64,000 nt of DNA from VBDM01 sp035519135 (GCA_035519135.1 DATIWX010000130.1:62001-126000), one strand, 5' to 3'. Shown: positions 29,247 to 38,669, counted from the first letter of the stretch. Numbers and translations: made by a program. The notes: generated by a model not told the origin, from the letters alone.

Positions 29247-30269
29247 ATGGACACAACCGTAGCCATCGACTGCATGGGCGGCGATCATGGTCCGCATATC
29301 ACGGTGCCGGCCGCCGTGAATTTTCTCAAGTCGAGCTCCCACGTCGACATCATACTGGTGGGATTGCGCGATGCCATCGAAGCGGAACTGAAAGCGCTCG
29401 GCGCGAAAGCCGGTCCTCGCCTGCGTGTCCATCATGCGAGCGAAGTCGTCGCCATGGATGAATCCCCGGCGCTGGCCCTGCGCAACAAGAAGGACTCCTC
29501 GATCAGGGTCGCCGTTGACTTGGTCAAGAGCGGAGAGGCGCATGCCTGCGTCAGCGCCGGCAATACCGGCGCTCTGATGGCGATCTCTCGCTTCGTTCTC
29601 AAGACTTTGCCCGGAATCGATCGTCCCGCCATCATCTCCGCCTTGCCCACCTTGCGGGGAAGCACCTACGTGCTCGACCTTGGGGCCAACGTCGATTGCG
29701 ATCCGGAGCACCTGCTCCAGTTTGGGATCATGGGAGCGACGCTGGTCTCGGCGGTCGAGCACAAGGACCGGCCCAGCGTGGGCCTGCTCAATATCGGCGA
29801 GGAGGACATCAAGGGCAACGAGGTCGTGAAGAGAGCTGCCGAGCTGCTGCGCGAAAGCGGGCTCAATTTCGTCGGCAATATCGAAGGAGACGGTATCTAC
29901 AAAGGCGCGGCCGACGTCGTGGTGTGCGATGGTTTCGTCGGCAACGTCATGCTCAAAGCGTCCGAGGGGATCGTGCAGATGGTGCGCAGTTTCATCCGCG
30001 AAGAGTTCATGCGCAGCCCGCTGACGAGGCTTGCGAGCGTGCTGGTGATGCCGGTGCTGTATGCGTTCCGCAAGCGACTCGACCCGCGGCGCTTCAACGG
30101 CGCAACGCTGCTGGGACTGAGAGGAATCGTGGTGAAGAGCCATGGCTCCGCGGACGCGTTCGGATTCGCCCGCGCGATCGAGCGTGCCGCCGAGGAAGTC
30201 AGGAACGAGGTGCTGCAGCGACTGATGCGGCGCTTCGGATCCGCCGAGACCGAGGCCGCGATCTCGTGA
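29247..30269 (+). CDS. plsX: phosphate acyltransferase PlsX
   Basis: A 340-residue enzyme that makes acyl-phosphate from acyl-ACP for membrane phospholipid synthesis with PlsY. The N-terminal VAIDCMGGDHGP, the middle SAGNTGALMAISRFVLKTLPGIDRPAI and NIGEEDIKGNE, and the C-terminal GIVVKSHGSAD are family signatures. Length is normal. The fabH GTG overlaps its stop, so it is translationally coupled to fatty-acid synthesis. ATG 29247 is the likely start. Confidence 0.96.
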   Translation: MDTTVAIDCMGGDHGPHITVPAAVNFLKSSSHVDIILVGLRDAIEAELKALGAKAGPRLRVHHASEVVAMDESPALALRNKKDSSIRVAVDLVKSGEAHACVSAGNTGALMAISRFVLKTLPGIDRPAIISALPTLRGSTYVLDLGANVDCDPEHLLQFGIMGATLVSAVEHKDRPSVGLLNIGEEDIKGNEVVKRAAELLRESGLNFVGNIEGDGIYKGAADVVVCDGFVGNVMLKASEGIVQMVRSFIREEFMRSPLTRLASVLVMPVLYAFRKRLDPRRFNGATLLGLRGIVVKSHGSADAFGFARAIERAAEEVRNEVLQRLMRRFGSAETEAAIS

Positions 30270-31225
30270 TCTGGTCGCGCATCGTCGGCACCGGAAGCTA
30301 TCTGCCGCCCAGGATCGTCACCAACGACGAGCTCGCCGGGCGCATGGACACTTCCGATGAATGGATTCGCACGCGCACCGGCATCCGCCAGCGGCACATC
30401 GCCGAGCCGTCGCAAGCCTCGAGCGACCTCGCCACGGAGGCGAGTCGCGCCGCGCTCGCGGCGGCGCACGTTTCCGCGGAGGAGATCGACCTCATCATCG
30501 TCGCCACGGCGACGCCTGATTACGTCTTTCCGAGCACGGCCTGCATAGTGCAGGCAAAGCTCGGGGTGAAGGGTTGCCCGGCGTTCGACATTCAGGCGGT
30601 GTGCAGCGGCTTCGTCTACGCGCTATCGATTGCGGACAAGCTGATCCGCTCGGGCCAGTACCGCTGCGCCCTGGTCGTGGGCAGCGAAGTGTACTCGCGC
30701 ATTCTCGACTGGAACGATCGCGGCACCGCCGTGCTGTTCGGCGACGGCGCAGGCGCGGTCGTTCTCAAAGCCGATGCCAGGCCGGGCATCCTGGGCAGCG
30801 TACTGCACGCCGATGGGTCCCATGCGAACATCCTCTCGGTGCCGGGAAACGTCTCCGGAGGAAAGATCGTGGGGTCGCCTTTCCTGCAGATGGACGGACA
30901 AGCGGTATTCAAGTTCGCCGTCAAGGTTCTCGACGAGGCGGCGCGCGAGACGCTCTCCCAATGCGGGCTGACGATGGCGGACATCGACTGGCTCATCCCG
31001 CACCAGGCCAATGTCCGCATTCTGGAGGCGACGGCGAAGAAGCTCGGCCTGGATCGCTCCAAGCTGGTGGTCACGGTGGATCGACACGCCAACACCTCGG
31101 CAGCCTCGGTGCCTCTGGCGCTGGACCTGGCGATTCGCGACGGCCGCATCAAGCCCGGACACAAGGTGATGCTGCAAGGCGTGGGCGGGGGGTTTACCTG
31201 GGGCGCGGCGCTGGTGGAGATGTGA
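30266..31225 (+). CDS. fabH: beta-ketoacyl-ACP synthase III
   Basis: A 319-residue initiating condensing enzyme that joins acetyl-CoA and malonyl-ACP. The Cys-His-Asn triad is visible at C113 (QAVCSGF), H246 (PHQAN) and N276 (HANTS). GDGAGAVVL and the final GGGFTWGAALVEM are typical of FabH. It starts at GTG 30266 within the plsX stop codon, and its own stop overlaps the fabD ATG. The GTG gives the normal length. Confidence 0.96.
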   Translation: MIWSRIVGTGSYLPPRIVTNDELAGRMDTSDEWIRTRTGIRQRHIAEPSQASSDLATEASRAALAAAHVSAEEIDLIIVATATPDYVFPSTACIVQAKLGVKGCPAFDIQAVCSGFVYALSIADKLIRSGQYRCALVVGSEVYSRILDWNDRGTAVLFGDGAGAVVLKADARPGILGSVLHADGSHANILSVPGNVSGGKIVGSPFLQMDGQAVFKFAVKVLDEAARETLSQCGLTMADIDWLIPHQANVRILEATAKKLGLDRSKLVVTVDRHANTSAASVPLALDLAIRDGRIKPGHKVMLQGVGGGFTWGAALVEM

Positions 31226-32160
31226 TGAAGTTCGCGATGGTGTTTCCGGGCCAGGGATCGCAGTCGGTGGGCATGCTCGCCGGGTACGGCGATGCGCGGC
31301 CGATACGTGAAACGCTCGCGGAAGCCTCGGACGTCCTGAAACAAGACGTAGGACGGCTCATGGCCGAGGGCCCCGCGGAAGAACTCAACAGCACGGTCAA
31401 CACGCAGCCGGTGATGGTTACCGCGGGAATCTGCGCCTGGCGCCTGTGGCGCGACCTCGGAGGAGCGGAACCGTCGCTGCTGGCCGGCCACAGCCTCGGC
31501 GAATACACGGCGCTGGTCGCGGCGGGCGCGATCTCGCTTGCCGACTGCTTGCCGCTGGTGCGCCTGCGCGCGCAGGCGATGCAGGAGGCGGTGCCGCAAG
31601 GAAAGGGCGCGATGGCCGCGATTCTCGGCCTCGACGACGAGGCGGTGCGCGCCGTGTGCGCCGAGGCCGCGGCAGGCGAAGTCTGCGAAGCGGTGAACTT
31701 CAACGCCCCGGCGCAGGTCGTGATCGCCGGGCACGCGGCGGCGGTGAAGCGCGCGATGGACGGCGCGAAGGCACGCGGCGCGAAGCGCGCACTGCCGCTT
31801 CCGGTCAGCGCTCCGTTTCACTCCTCTCTGATGGCGCCGGCTGCGGCCCGACTGCGCACGGCGCTGTCCCGGATCACCGTCAATTCGCCGCGAATCCCTG
31901 TCATTCACAATGTGGACGCAAGGACACACGCGGATGCCGGCGAAATACGCGACGCGCTCGTTAGCCAGGCGGATCACCCGGTGCGCTGGGTCGAGTGCGT
32001 CAAGGACATCGCCGCGCGGGGCGTGACGCACGTTTTCGAATGCGGCCCGGGGAAAGTGCTCGCGCCGCTGACCAAACGCATCACGGAGAGCCTTCAGGGA
32101 CTTCCGCTTTGCGATCGCGCCGGGCTCGAGGCGGCGCTGCAGGTTTCAAAGGAGAGTTGA
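31225..32160 (+). CDS. fabD: malonyl-CoA:ACP transacylase
   Basis: A 311-residue enzyme that loads malonate onto ACP. The active-site S90 lies in AGHSLGEYTALVAAG and H199 in SAPFHSSLM, with the oxyanion FPGQGSQ at the N-terminus and the malonyl-binding Arg in LVRLRAQAMQEA. Its start and stop overlap fabH and fabG by one base each, so all three are coupled. Confidence 0.96.
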   Translation: MKFAMVFPGQGSQSVGMLAGYGDARPIRETLAEASDVLKQDVGRLMAEGPAEELNSTVNTQPVMVTAGICAWRLWRDLGGAEPSLLAGHSLGEYTALVAAGAISLADCLPLVRLRAQAMQEAVPQGKGAMAAILGLDDEAVRAVCAEAAAGEVCEAVNFNAPAQVVIAGHAAAVKRAMDGAKARGAKRALPLPVSAPFHSSLMAPAAARLRTALSRITVNSPRIPVIHNVDARTHADAGEIRDALVSQADHPVRWVECVKDIAARGVTHVFECGPGKVLAPLTKRITESLQGLPLCDRAGLEAALQVSKES

Positions 32161-32903
32161 TGGACCTGAAAGGCCAGCGTGCTCTGGTGACCGGCGCATC
32201 GCGCGGAATTGGCAAAGCCATCGCAATAGCGCTTGGTGCCCGCGGCGCCGTCGTCGTCGGGACGGCGACGACGGAGGCGGGCGCACAGACGATCACGGAC
32301 TACCTTCTCGCCGGGGGCATGCAGGGCAGGGGAGTCCGGCTCGACGTCAACAGCGAGACGAGCATCGAATCGGTGGTGTCCGATTTCGAAAAGACCCACG
32401 GTTCGATATCGATACTCGTCAACAACGCGGGTATCACGAAGGACAGTCTTGCCATGCGCATGAAGGAAGCCGAATGGGATGCGGTGATCGATACCAATCT
32501 CAAGTCGGTATTCCGCCTGAGCAAGGCGGTGCTACGCGGCATGCTCAAAGAGCGCTCGGGGCGCATCATCAACATCACCTCCGTGGTCGGGGCTAGCGGA
32601 AACCCCGGGCAGATCAACTACGCGGCCGCGAAAGCCGGCATCGCCGGAATGGCGCGATCTCTCGCCCGCGAGATCAGCAGCCGCGGCGTAACGGTCAACT
32701 GCGTCGCGCCGGGATTCATCGACACGGATATGACGCGGGAGCTCAGCGAGGCGCAGCGGGCCGGGCTGCTGCAGCAGATTCCGTTGGGACGCCTGGGAAA
32801 TCCCGAGGAAGTGGCGGCGGCCGTGGCATTCCTCGCATCGCCGCAGGCCGCCTACATCACCGGCACTACGCTGCATGTGAACGGCGGCATGTACATGAGT
32901 TGA
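32160..32903 (+). CDS. fabG: 3-oxoacyl-ACP reductase
   Basis: A 247-residue SDR that reduces beta-ketoacyl-ACP with NADPH. The cofactor motif TGASRGIG, NNAG at 88-91, and catalytic S141, Y154 and K158 (NYAAAKAG) are all present. The C-terminal ITGTTLHVNGGMYMS is the FabG ending. AAAGGAGAGTT precedes the ATG. It sits in the fab operon, so the housekeeping FabG role is secure. Confidence 0.96.
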   Translation: MDLKGQRALVTGASRGIGKAIAIALGARGAVVVGTATTEAGAQTITDYLLAGGMQGRGVRLDVNSETSIESVVSDFEKTHGSISILVNNAGITKDSLAMRMKEAEWDAVIDTNLKSVFRLSKAVLRGMLKERSGRIINITSVVGASGNPGQINYAAAKAGIAGMARSLAREISSRGVTVNCVAPGFIDTDMTRELSEAQRAGLLQQIPLGRLGNPEEVAAAVAFLASPQAAYITGTTLHVNGGMYMS

Positions 32904-32930
32904 AAGGGAGCAATGCGATTCTGCTACAAT
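32900..32930 (+). promoter_or_regulatory. candidate acpP promoter
   Basis: TTGAAA (32900-32905) overlaps the fabG stop; TACAAT (32925-32930) is 19 bp downstream. Spacing is longer than ideal. An internal promoter for acpP fits the high ACP demand. Confidence 0.4.
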
Positions 32931-32979
32931 GCGCACCTCCGAATTTTCGATGGCAGCAATCAAGGGGGAAGGAGCCCGC

Positions 32980-33222
32980 ATGGAAAACGTTGAACAGCGC
33001 GTCAAGAAAATCGTCGCGGAGCAGCTCGGCGTGAACGAAGCGGAGATCAAGAACGAGTCCTCGTTTGTCGATGATCTCGGCGCCGATTCACTGGACACGG
33101 TCGAGCTGGTAATGGCTCTTGAGGAGGAATTCGAGACCGAGATTCCGGACGAGGAGGCCGAGAAGATCACCACGGTCCAGCAGGCCATCGCGTACGTTTC
33201 CGCTCACGCCAAGAAAGCCTGA
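32980..33222 (+). CDS. acpP: acyl carrier protein
   Basis: An 80-residue acidic helical protein. The phosphopantetheine attachment serine is S37 in GADSLDTVELVM. It carries growing acyl chains for the fab enzymes around it; AcpS, which modifies it, is encoded at 44.9 kb. GGGGGAAGGAGC precedes the ATG at 32980, which rules out an earlier in-frame start at 32929. Confidence 0.97.
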   Translation: MENVEQRVKKIVAEQLGVNEAEIKNESSFVDDLGADSLDTVELVMALEEEFETEIPDEEAEKITTVQQAIAYVSAHAKKA

Positions 33223-33243
33223 TTTCCCACGGCCGGAGTCCAT

Positions 33244-34482
33244 TTGAGCCGCCGTCGTGTCGTCGTCACCGGATTAGGAATCGTCTGCCCGATCGGCAAC
33301 ACCGTTGCCGATGCCTGGTCGAATGCTCTCGCCGGCAAATCCGGAATCGGGCGCATCGCTTCGTTCGATCCAAGCAAGCTTTCCAGCCAGATTGCCGGCG
33401 AAGTAAGAGGCTTCGACGTCGCCGCGTACCTGTCGCCCAAGGAGGCGCGCCGCATGGATCGCTTCATCCACTTCGGGATGGCGGCCGGCATTCAAGCGCT
33501 GAAGGACTCGGGGCTGCAGGTCACCGAAGCCAATGCCCCGCGCGTTGGCGTGAACATCGGCTCCGGGATCGGTGGTCTGCCGGGGATCGAAGAGACGCAC
33601 AACGATCTGCTGAAGGGCGGGCCCCGCAAGATCTCCCCGTTCTTCATTCCCAGCACCATCATCAACATGATCTCGGGAAACTTCTCGATCATGCACGGGC
33701 TCAAGGGACCCAACTTGGCGATGGTCACCGCGTGCACAACCTCGGCGCACTGTATCGGCGAGTCCGGGCGCCTGATCGAGTACGGGGATGCCGACGTGAT
33801 GGTCGCCGGAGGCGCCGAGGCGGCCATCACGGAGCTCACGGTCGGGGGCTTCTCCTCGGCGCGCGCGCTCTCGACCCGCAACGACGAACCCGCAACGGCG
33901 AGTCGGCCCTGGGACAAGGACCGCGACGGTTTCGTTCTGGCGGAGGGCGCGGGAGTTTTGGTCCTGGAGGAATTCGAACACGCGAAGCGGCGTGGCGCCA
34001 GGATCTACGCCGAGTTGGCGGGCTATGGGATGAGCGGCGACGCCTATCACATGACCGCGCCGCAGGAGAGCGGTGAGGGTGCGGCGCGCTGCATGGAAAA
34101 CGCCCTGCGCAACGCCGGGCTCAATCGCGAGGACGTCGACTACATCAATGCGCATGGGACCTCGACGCCCCTCGGTGATCTTGCGGAGACGGTCGCGGTC
34201 AAGCGCTGCTTCGGGGATCACGCCAAGAAGCTCGCCGTCAGCTCGACCAAGTCCATGACCGGCCACCTGCTCGGCGCGGCAGGGGGCGTAGAGGCGCTCT
34301 TCTCGGTCCTTGCGATCCGCGATCAGGTTGCTCCGCCGACCGCGAATCTCTTCAACCAGGATCCCGCCTGCGACCTCGACTACGTGCCGAATTCGGCCCG
34401 GCCCATGCCGCTGCGGGCGGTCCTGTCGAACTCCTTCGGGTTTGGCGGCACGAACGGAACGCTGATTTTCCGGCGTGTCTGA
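33244..34482 (+). CDS. fabF: beta-ketoacyl-ACP synthase II
   Basis: A 412-residue elongating condensing enzyme. The Cys-His-His triad is C164 in VTACTTSAHC and the histidines in NAHGTST and MTGHLLGAAGG; FGFGGTN is near the end. It elongates acyl-ACP in fatty-acid synthesis. It starts at TTG 33244, since SRRRVVVTGLGIVCP must be near the N-terminus and no ATG is available; CGGAG lies upstream. The ygfX GTG overlaps its stop. Confidence 0.96.
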   Translation: MSRRRVVVTGLGIVCPIGNTVADAWSNALAGKSGIGRIASFDPSKLSSQIAGEVRGFDVAAYLSPKEARRMDRFIHFGMAAGIQALKDSGLQVTEANAPRVGVNIGSGIGGLPGIEETHNDLLKGGPRKISPFFIPSTIINMISGNFSIMHGLKGPNLAMVTACTTSAHCIGESGRLIEYGDADVMVAGGAEAAITELTVGGFSSARALSTRNDEPATASRPWDKDRDGFVLAEGAGVLVLEEFEHAKRRGARIYAELAGYGMSGDAYHMTAPQESGEGAARCMENALRNAGLNREDVDYINAHGTSTPLGDLAETVAVKRCFGDHAKKLAVSSTKSMTGHLLGAAGGVEALFSVLAIRDQVAPPTANLFNQDPACDLDYVPNSARPMPLRAVLSNSFGFGGTNGTLIFRRV

Positions 34483-34936
34483 TTCCCGCGGGCTCATGCC
34501 CGCTCTGCGCCTGGACCTGAAAGCCTCGCGCCTGCTCGCCTGCGCGCTCAGTGTGGCCCACGCGCTTGCTCTGGCCGCGGCCTGGATGAGCCTGACCGGT
34601 TGGGCGCGGTATGTGGCTTGCGCCGCCATCCTGGCTTCCTTGGGCGGGACGTTGGCGCGGGCCTTGCCGCGGCCAGGGCGACAGGCAATATCAATGGAAT
34701 TGCACGAAGATGGCCGCGCATCATGGAGGAACGCGGGAGGAACCTGGCATGAAGCCAGGGTAGGGAGCCGCCATTTCGTTTCAGGTGCGCTTACGGTCCT
34801 GGAGCTGGAATCCGTTGGGCCAGGCCGCAGGAAATGGGTGCTTCTCATGTCCGATGCGCTGCCCCCCGAGCAGTATCGTCGCCTCAGGGTGTGGCTGCGG
34901 TGGCGCCGAAGCCCGGCGGACGCAAAGCACGAATAA
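34475..34936 (+). CDS. YgfX/CptA-family membrane protein
   Basis: A protein of up to 153 residues. Two hydrophobic helices (about 20-38 and 43-62) are followed by a cytoplasmic part (MELHEDGRASWRNAGG, VLLMSDALPPEQYRRLRVWLRW). This layout matches YgfX (CptA), known in E. coli as the membrane toxin-like partner of SdhE, and YgfX-like genes commonly precede rpoE in Betaproteobacteria. No sdhE is adjacent here. GTG 34475 overlaps fabF; ATG 34496 is an alternative start. Assignment rests on layout and context. Confidence 0.65.
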   Translation: MSDSRGLMPALRLDLKASRLLACALSVAHALALAAAWMSLTGWARYVACAAILASLGGTLARALPRPGRQAISMELHEDGRASWRNAGGTWHEARVGSRHFVSGALTVLELESVGPGRRKWVLLMSDALPPEQYRRLRVWLRWRRSPADAKHE

Positions 34937-34950
34937 CCTTACGAAAGTCT

Positions 34951-34977
34951 GAACTATTGCGCCGGCGCCCGGTCTTT
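34951..34977 (+). promoter_or_regulatory. candidate sigma-E-type promoter of rpoE operon
   Basis: GAACTA (34951-34956), a 15-bp spacer and GTCTTT (34972-34977) resemble the sigma-E consensus GAACTT-N15/16-GTCTAA. It is 100 bp before rpoE, which fits autoregulation. Confidence 0.45.
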
Positions 34978-35075
34978 AAGTGCACGGGCGCTGCGAGGTC
35001 ACTGGGGTATACTGCCGCCGCCTGTGGACAACTTCGAACAGAAGAGCAGCACCGCTTCGTCAGGGACGGCGGCGG

Positions 35076-35675
35076 ATGGATGAGAGGGATCTCGACCGAC
35101 AACTGGTCGAGCGGGCCCAGCGAGGCGACAAGCATGCTTTCGAGCTGCTGGTGTCGAAGTACCAACGCAAACTGGCTCGGCTGCTGGCCCGGTTCATACG
35201 GGACCCGGTCGAAGTAGAGGATGTTGCACAGGAAGCATTCATCAAGGCGTATCGGGCGCTCCCCTCATTCCGGGGCGACAGCGCGTTCTATACGTGGCTC
35301 TACCGAATCGGGATCAATACCGCCAAGAACTACCTGGTCGCGATGGGTCGGCGCGCGCCGACCACGACCGGATTCGATTCCGAGGACGCCGAAAACTTCG
35401 AGGACGGCGACCAGCTGCGCGACATCAATACGCCGGAGAGCATGCTGATGTCGGCGGAGATTGCACGCACCGTGAACGACACCCTGGAGCACCTGCCCGA
35501 GGAGCTGCGCGATGCCATCACGTTGCGCGAGCTCGAAGGACTGAGCTATGAAGATATTGCGGCGATCATGAATTGCCCGATCGGAACGGTCCGGTCGAGG
35601 ATATTCCGTGCGCGCGAGGCGATCGCGGAGCGTCTCAGGCCGCTCCTCGACACGCGCAAGGACAAGAGGTGGTGA
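35076..35675 (+). CDS. rpoE: ECF sigma factor RpoE (AlgU)
   Basis: A 199-residue ECF sigma factor for the envelope-stress response. Region 2 is in DVAQEAFIKAYRALPSFRGDSAFYTWLYRIGINTAKNYL and region 4 in LREALRDAITLRELEGLSYEDIAAIMNCPIGTVRSRIFRAREAI-like sequence (140-190). MDERDLDRQLVERAQ at 35076 is the usual start. The following genes rseA, rseB and mucD are its regulatory cascade, so this is RpoE rather than another ECF factor. Confidence 0.95.
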   Translation: MDERDLDRQLVERAQRGDKHAFELLVSKYQRKLARLLARFIRDPVEVEDVAQEAFIKAYRALPSFRGDSAFYTWLYRIGINTAKNYLVAMGRRAPTTTGFDSEDAENFEDGDQLRDINTPESMLMSAEIARTVNDTLEHLPEELRDAITLRELEGLSYEDIAAIMNCPIGTVRSRIFRAREAIAERLRPLLDTRKDKRW

Positions 35676-35677
35676 CC

Positions 35678-36175
35678 ATGAAGGAAAAGCTCTCAGCGAT
35701 CATTGACGGCGAAGTCGAAGGCGACATTCACGCGGATCTCGGCCGCCTCCGATCGGACCCCGAGCTTCGCGCCGCTTGGGACACTTATCACCTGATCGGC
35801 GATACCCTGAGGGGTCACGTCAGTCCGGAGATCGCGCCGCGCGTGATCGCCCGTCTGCGCGAGGAGCCCACGGTGCTTGCGCCGCTCCGGGCCAGGAGCG
35901 CGGTGAAGCGCTTGGGTCGGTACGGCATGTATGCCGCGGCCAGCGCCGCCGCGGTCGCCGTAGTCACCTGGACGGCTTTCCCGGCCTGGCATGAGCCACA
36001 GCTCGCCGGTGGCAGCGTCGCGACCACCGAGGTTCCCAGCGAGAACTTGCTGGTTAGCTCGGAGGTGGAGAACTACCTGCTGGCCCATCAGCCCTATTCG
36101 CACGCCAGCGCCATGCAGGGGGTTGCTCCGTATGTGCGCAGCGTCGCCGAAGAACGCAGGGTGGCGGACAAATGA
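35678..36175 (+). CDS. rseA: sigma-E anti-sigma factor RseA/MucA
   Basis: A 165-residue single-pass membrane protein. The cytoplasmic N-terminus (1-50, MKEKLSAIIDGEVEGD and WDTYHLIGDTLRGH) is the sigma-binding domain of the RseA/MucA family. A TM helix lies at about 83-101. The periplasmic C-terminus ends NYLLAHQPYSHASAMQGVAPYVRSV, the RseB-contact type seen in MucA. On stress it is cleaved to free RpoE. It starts 2 bp after rpoE, and its stop overlaps rseB. Confidence 0.92.
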   Translation: MKEKLSAIIDGEVEGDIHADLGRLRSDPELRAAWDTYHLIGDTLRGHVSPEIAPRVIARLREEPTVLAPLRARSAVKRLGRYGMYAAASAAAVAVVTWTAFPAWHEPQLAGGSVATTEVPSENLLVSSEVENYLLAHQPYSHASAMQGVAPYVRSVAEERRVADK

Positions 36176-37158
36176 CGGCCGATTTCGCGTCGCGAATATG
36201 GAATCCGGTCAGGGTTCTGCCGTTCCTGCTTCCCGTGTCGGCGGCGTTGGCTCAGACCGATACGTCGGCTATGCAATGGCTCCAGCGCATCTATTCCGCA
36301 TCGGAGAGACTCAGCTACACGGGTACGTTCGTATATCAGCAAGGTCAGCGGGTCGAGACTTCCCGCATCGTTCACGTCGCTGATGTGTCGGGCCCGCGCG
36401 AGCGGCTCGAGACCCTGGATGGGGTGCCGCGCGAGATCGTGCGCAGCGGCGACGAGGTCGTCTGCTATCTTCCGGAAAGCATGACCGTCAAGATCGACAA
36501 GCAGCCCGGACGGCGGCCGTTTCCGGCAATTCTCTCCGAGCAGCTCAAAGACGTTTCCGACAACTATACCGTCAAGAAAGGCGACATCGAGCGCGTCGGC
36601 GGATACAGCTGCCAAGTCCTCACTCTGGAACCCAAGGATCGGATGCGCTACGGCCATCGGCTCTGGGCGGATGTCAGTACGGGCATGCTGCTCAGGACGA
36701 AGACCTTCAACGAAAAGAACGAACTGCTGGAGCAGTTTGCGTTCACCCAGATCAAGATCGGCGGCTCCATCGCCCGCGACCAGCTCAAGCCGCGCTATTT
36801 CCGCCAGAGCAAGGACTGGCGCATCGAGGATTCCGGCGCGATCCGCGCCAATCTCGCCGAGTCGGGTTGGACGATACGCTCCAAGCCTCCGGGATTCCGC
36901 ACTGTCGCCGAACTGACCCGCACGGTCGGGGGAACGGAAGGTGTCGGCCACATCGTGCTGTCCGACGGGCTGGCGGCCATTTCGGTATTCATCGAGCTGG
37001 CCACGAGCAAGCGGCCAGCGCCGCAGGCCGGTCTGGCGCGGCAGGGACCGATCAATGTCTATGTCCGTCCGGTCGGAAACTACTGGGTCACCGTGGTCGG
37101 CGAAGCGCCTGCGGAGAGCGTAAAATACGTCGCCAACGCGGTGGAGTACCACAAGTAA
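36172..37158 (+). CDS. rseB: sigma-E regulator RseB/MucB
   Basis: A 328-residue periplasmic protein with an N-terminal signal region (VRVLPFLLPVSAALAQ). The first domain has a LolA-like fold (SYTGTFVYQQGQRVETSRIVH), the C-terminal domain binds RseA (GWTIRSKPPGFRT, HIVLSDGLAAISVFIE). RseB shields RseA from DegS-type proteolysis and senses lipids or LPS. ATG overlaps the rseA stop. mucD follows after 86 bp. Confidence 0.92.
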   Translation: MTADFASRIWNPVRVLPFLLPVSAALAQTDTSAMQWLQRIYSASERLSYTGTFVYQQGQRVETSRIVHVADVSGPRERLETLDGVPREIVRSGDEVVCYLPESMTVKIDKQPGRRPFPAILSEQLKDVSDNYTVKKGDIERVGGYSCQVLTLEPKDRMRYGHRLWADVSTGMLLRTKTFNEKNELLEQFAFTQIKIGGSIARDQLKPRYFRQSKDWRIEDSGAIRANLAESGWTIRSKPPGFRTVAELTRTVGGTEGVGHIVLSDGLAAISVFIELATSKRPAPQAGLARQGPINVYVRPVGNYWVTVVGEAPAESVKYVANAVEYHK

Positions 37159-37244
37159 GATCCGGCCCCTCTATCGACTTCATCAGGCTTTCGTCAGCCG
37201 GGGTCGCGCGGCGGCCCCGGCCGCGGAACAACGAGGACTTCGCG

Positions 37245-38669
37245 ATGGCGAGAGTATTGCTGGTCTGCCTGCTGCTCTGGCTGCCTTCCGCGCTCCATGC
37301 TCAGGGGCGCGAGCTGCCCGACTTCACCGATCTCGCCGAAAAGCAGGGTCCCACGGTCGTCAATATCAGCACTACCCAGTCCCGCGAGCGCCGCGCCTCT
37401 CCCCAGATTCCCAACCTGGAGGAGGACGATCCGCTCTACGACTTCTTCCGGCGCTTCGTCCCGCGGCCGCCGGGCCCTGGCGGTCAGGGTCCGCGCGAGT
37501 ACGAGAGTCGCTCCCTCGGTTCGGGCTTCATCATCACCGCCGACGGCTACGTGCTCACCAACGCGCACGTCGTCGACGCGGCGGACGAAATCACCGTCAG
37601 CCTGACGGACAAGCGTGAATTCAAGGCCCGTGTGATCGGCGCCGACAAGCGCACCGATCTGGCGCTGATCAAGATAGACGCGACCGGCCTGCCGGCGGTA
37701 CGCATGGGCGACCCGAACCGGTTGAAGGTCGGCGAGTGGGTCGTCGCCATCGGCTCGCCGTTCGGTTTTGCCAGCACGGTGACGGCGGGCATTGTCAGCG
37801 CCAAAGGGCGCAGCCTTCCCCAGGAGAATTTCGTTCCGTTCATCCAGACCGACGTCGCCATCAATCCCGGCAACTCCGGCGGTCCGCTCTTCAACATGCG
37901 CGGGGAGGTCGTCGGTATCAATTCGCAGATTTACAGCCGCACCGGCGGTTTCATGGGCTTGTCCTTCGCCATCCCCATCGACGTAGCGATGGAGGTGCAG
38001 GGACAACTGCGGCAATACGGTCGGGTTAGCCGCGGCAGGATCGGTGTCGTGATCCAGGAAGTCTCGAAGGAGCTCGCGGAGTCTTTCGGCCTGCAGAAGC
38101 CTTCGGGCGCCCTGGTGAACGCCGTGGAGAAGGGGGGACCCGCAGAAAGGGCCGGCGTGGAGGCGGGTGACATCATCACGAAGTTCGACGGCAAGCCGGT
38201 GTCGAGCTCGAACGAGCTGCCGCGAATCGTGGGCAGCACCAAGCCCGGAAGCAAGGCGAGCGTCGAGGTGTGGCGCAAGGGAGCCACGCGGGAGATCACT
38301 GTGACGGTCGGCGAGCTCCCCGAGGATCGGGTTGCCAGCCGTAGCGAGCGCCGCGGAAAACCACCCGAGGTGGCCGCGAACCGCCTCGGATTCGTGGTCG
38401 TCGACCTTACCGCGGAGCAGAAGCGCGACCTGAAAACCGCCAACGGGGTGATGGTCGAGGAAGTTCGAAACAACCGGCGTGCGGACGTGCGCGCAGGCGA
38501 TGTGATCACCGCAGTAACCAGCCGGGGCCAGACGACGGAGGTGAGATCCATCGATCAGTTCAACAAGCTGCTGGCGCAGCTCGACTCCGGCACGACGCTT
38601 ACGCTTCACGTGCGACGGGGAGAGAGCAACCTGTTCGTCACCGTCAAGGGCGAAGTGGCACCGGGGTAG
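37245..38669 (+). CDS. mucD: periplasmic serine protease MucD/DegP family
   Basis: A 474-residue HtrA protease. Signal peptide MARVLLVCLLLWLPSALHAQ; catalytic triad H108 (TNAHVVD), D138 (RTDLALIK) and S211 (NPGNSGGPL); two PDZ domains (about 265-355 and 385-470). DegP/MucD degrades misfolded envelope proteins and tunes sigma-E activity. The Gln/Pro/Gly-rich LA loop at 72-84 is typical. The start ATG at 37245 follows ACGAGGA; upstream in-frame codons overlap rseB and are rejected. A strong terminator hairpin follows. Confidence 0.95.
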   Translation: MARVLLVCLLLWLPSALHAQGRELPDFTDLAEKQGPTVVNISTTQSRERRASPQIPNLEEDDPLYDFFRRFVPRPPGPGGQGPREYESRSLGSGFIITADGYVLTNAHVVDAADEITVSLTDKREFKARVIGADKRTDLALIKIDATGLPAVRMGDPNRLKVGEWVVAIGSPFGFASTVTAGIVSAKGRSLPQENFVPFIQTDVAINPGNSGGPLFNMRGEVVGINSQIYSRTGGFMGLSFAIPIDVAMEVQGQLRQYGRVSRGRIGVVIQEVSKELAESFGLQKPSGALVNAVEKGGPAERAGVEAGDIITKFDGKPVSSSNELPRIVGSTKPGSKASVEVWRKGATREITVTVGELPEDRVASRSERRGKPPEVAANRLGFVVVDLTAEQKRDLKTANGVMVEEVRNNRRADVRAGDVITAVTSRGQTTEVRSIDQFNKLLAQLDSGTTLTLHVRRGESNLFVTVKGEVAPG

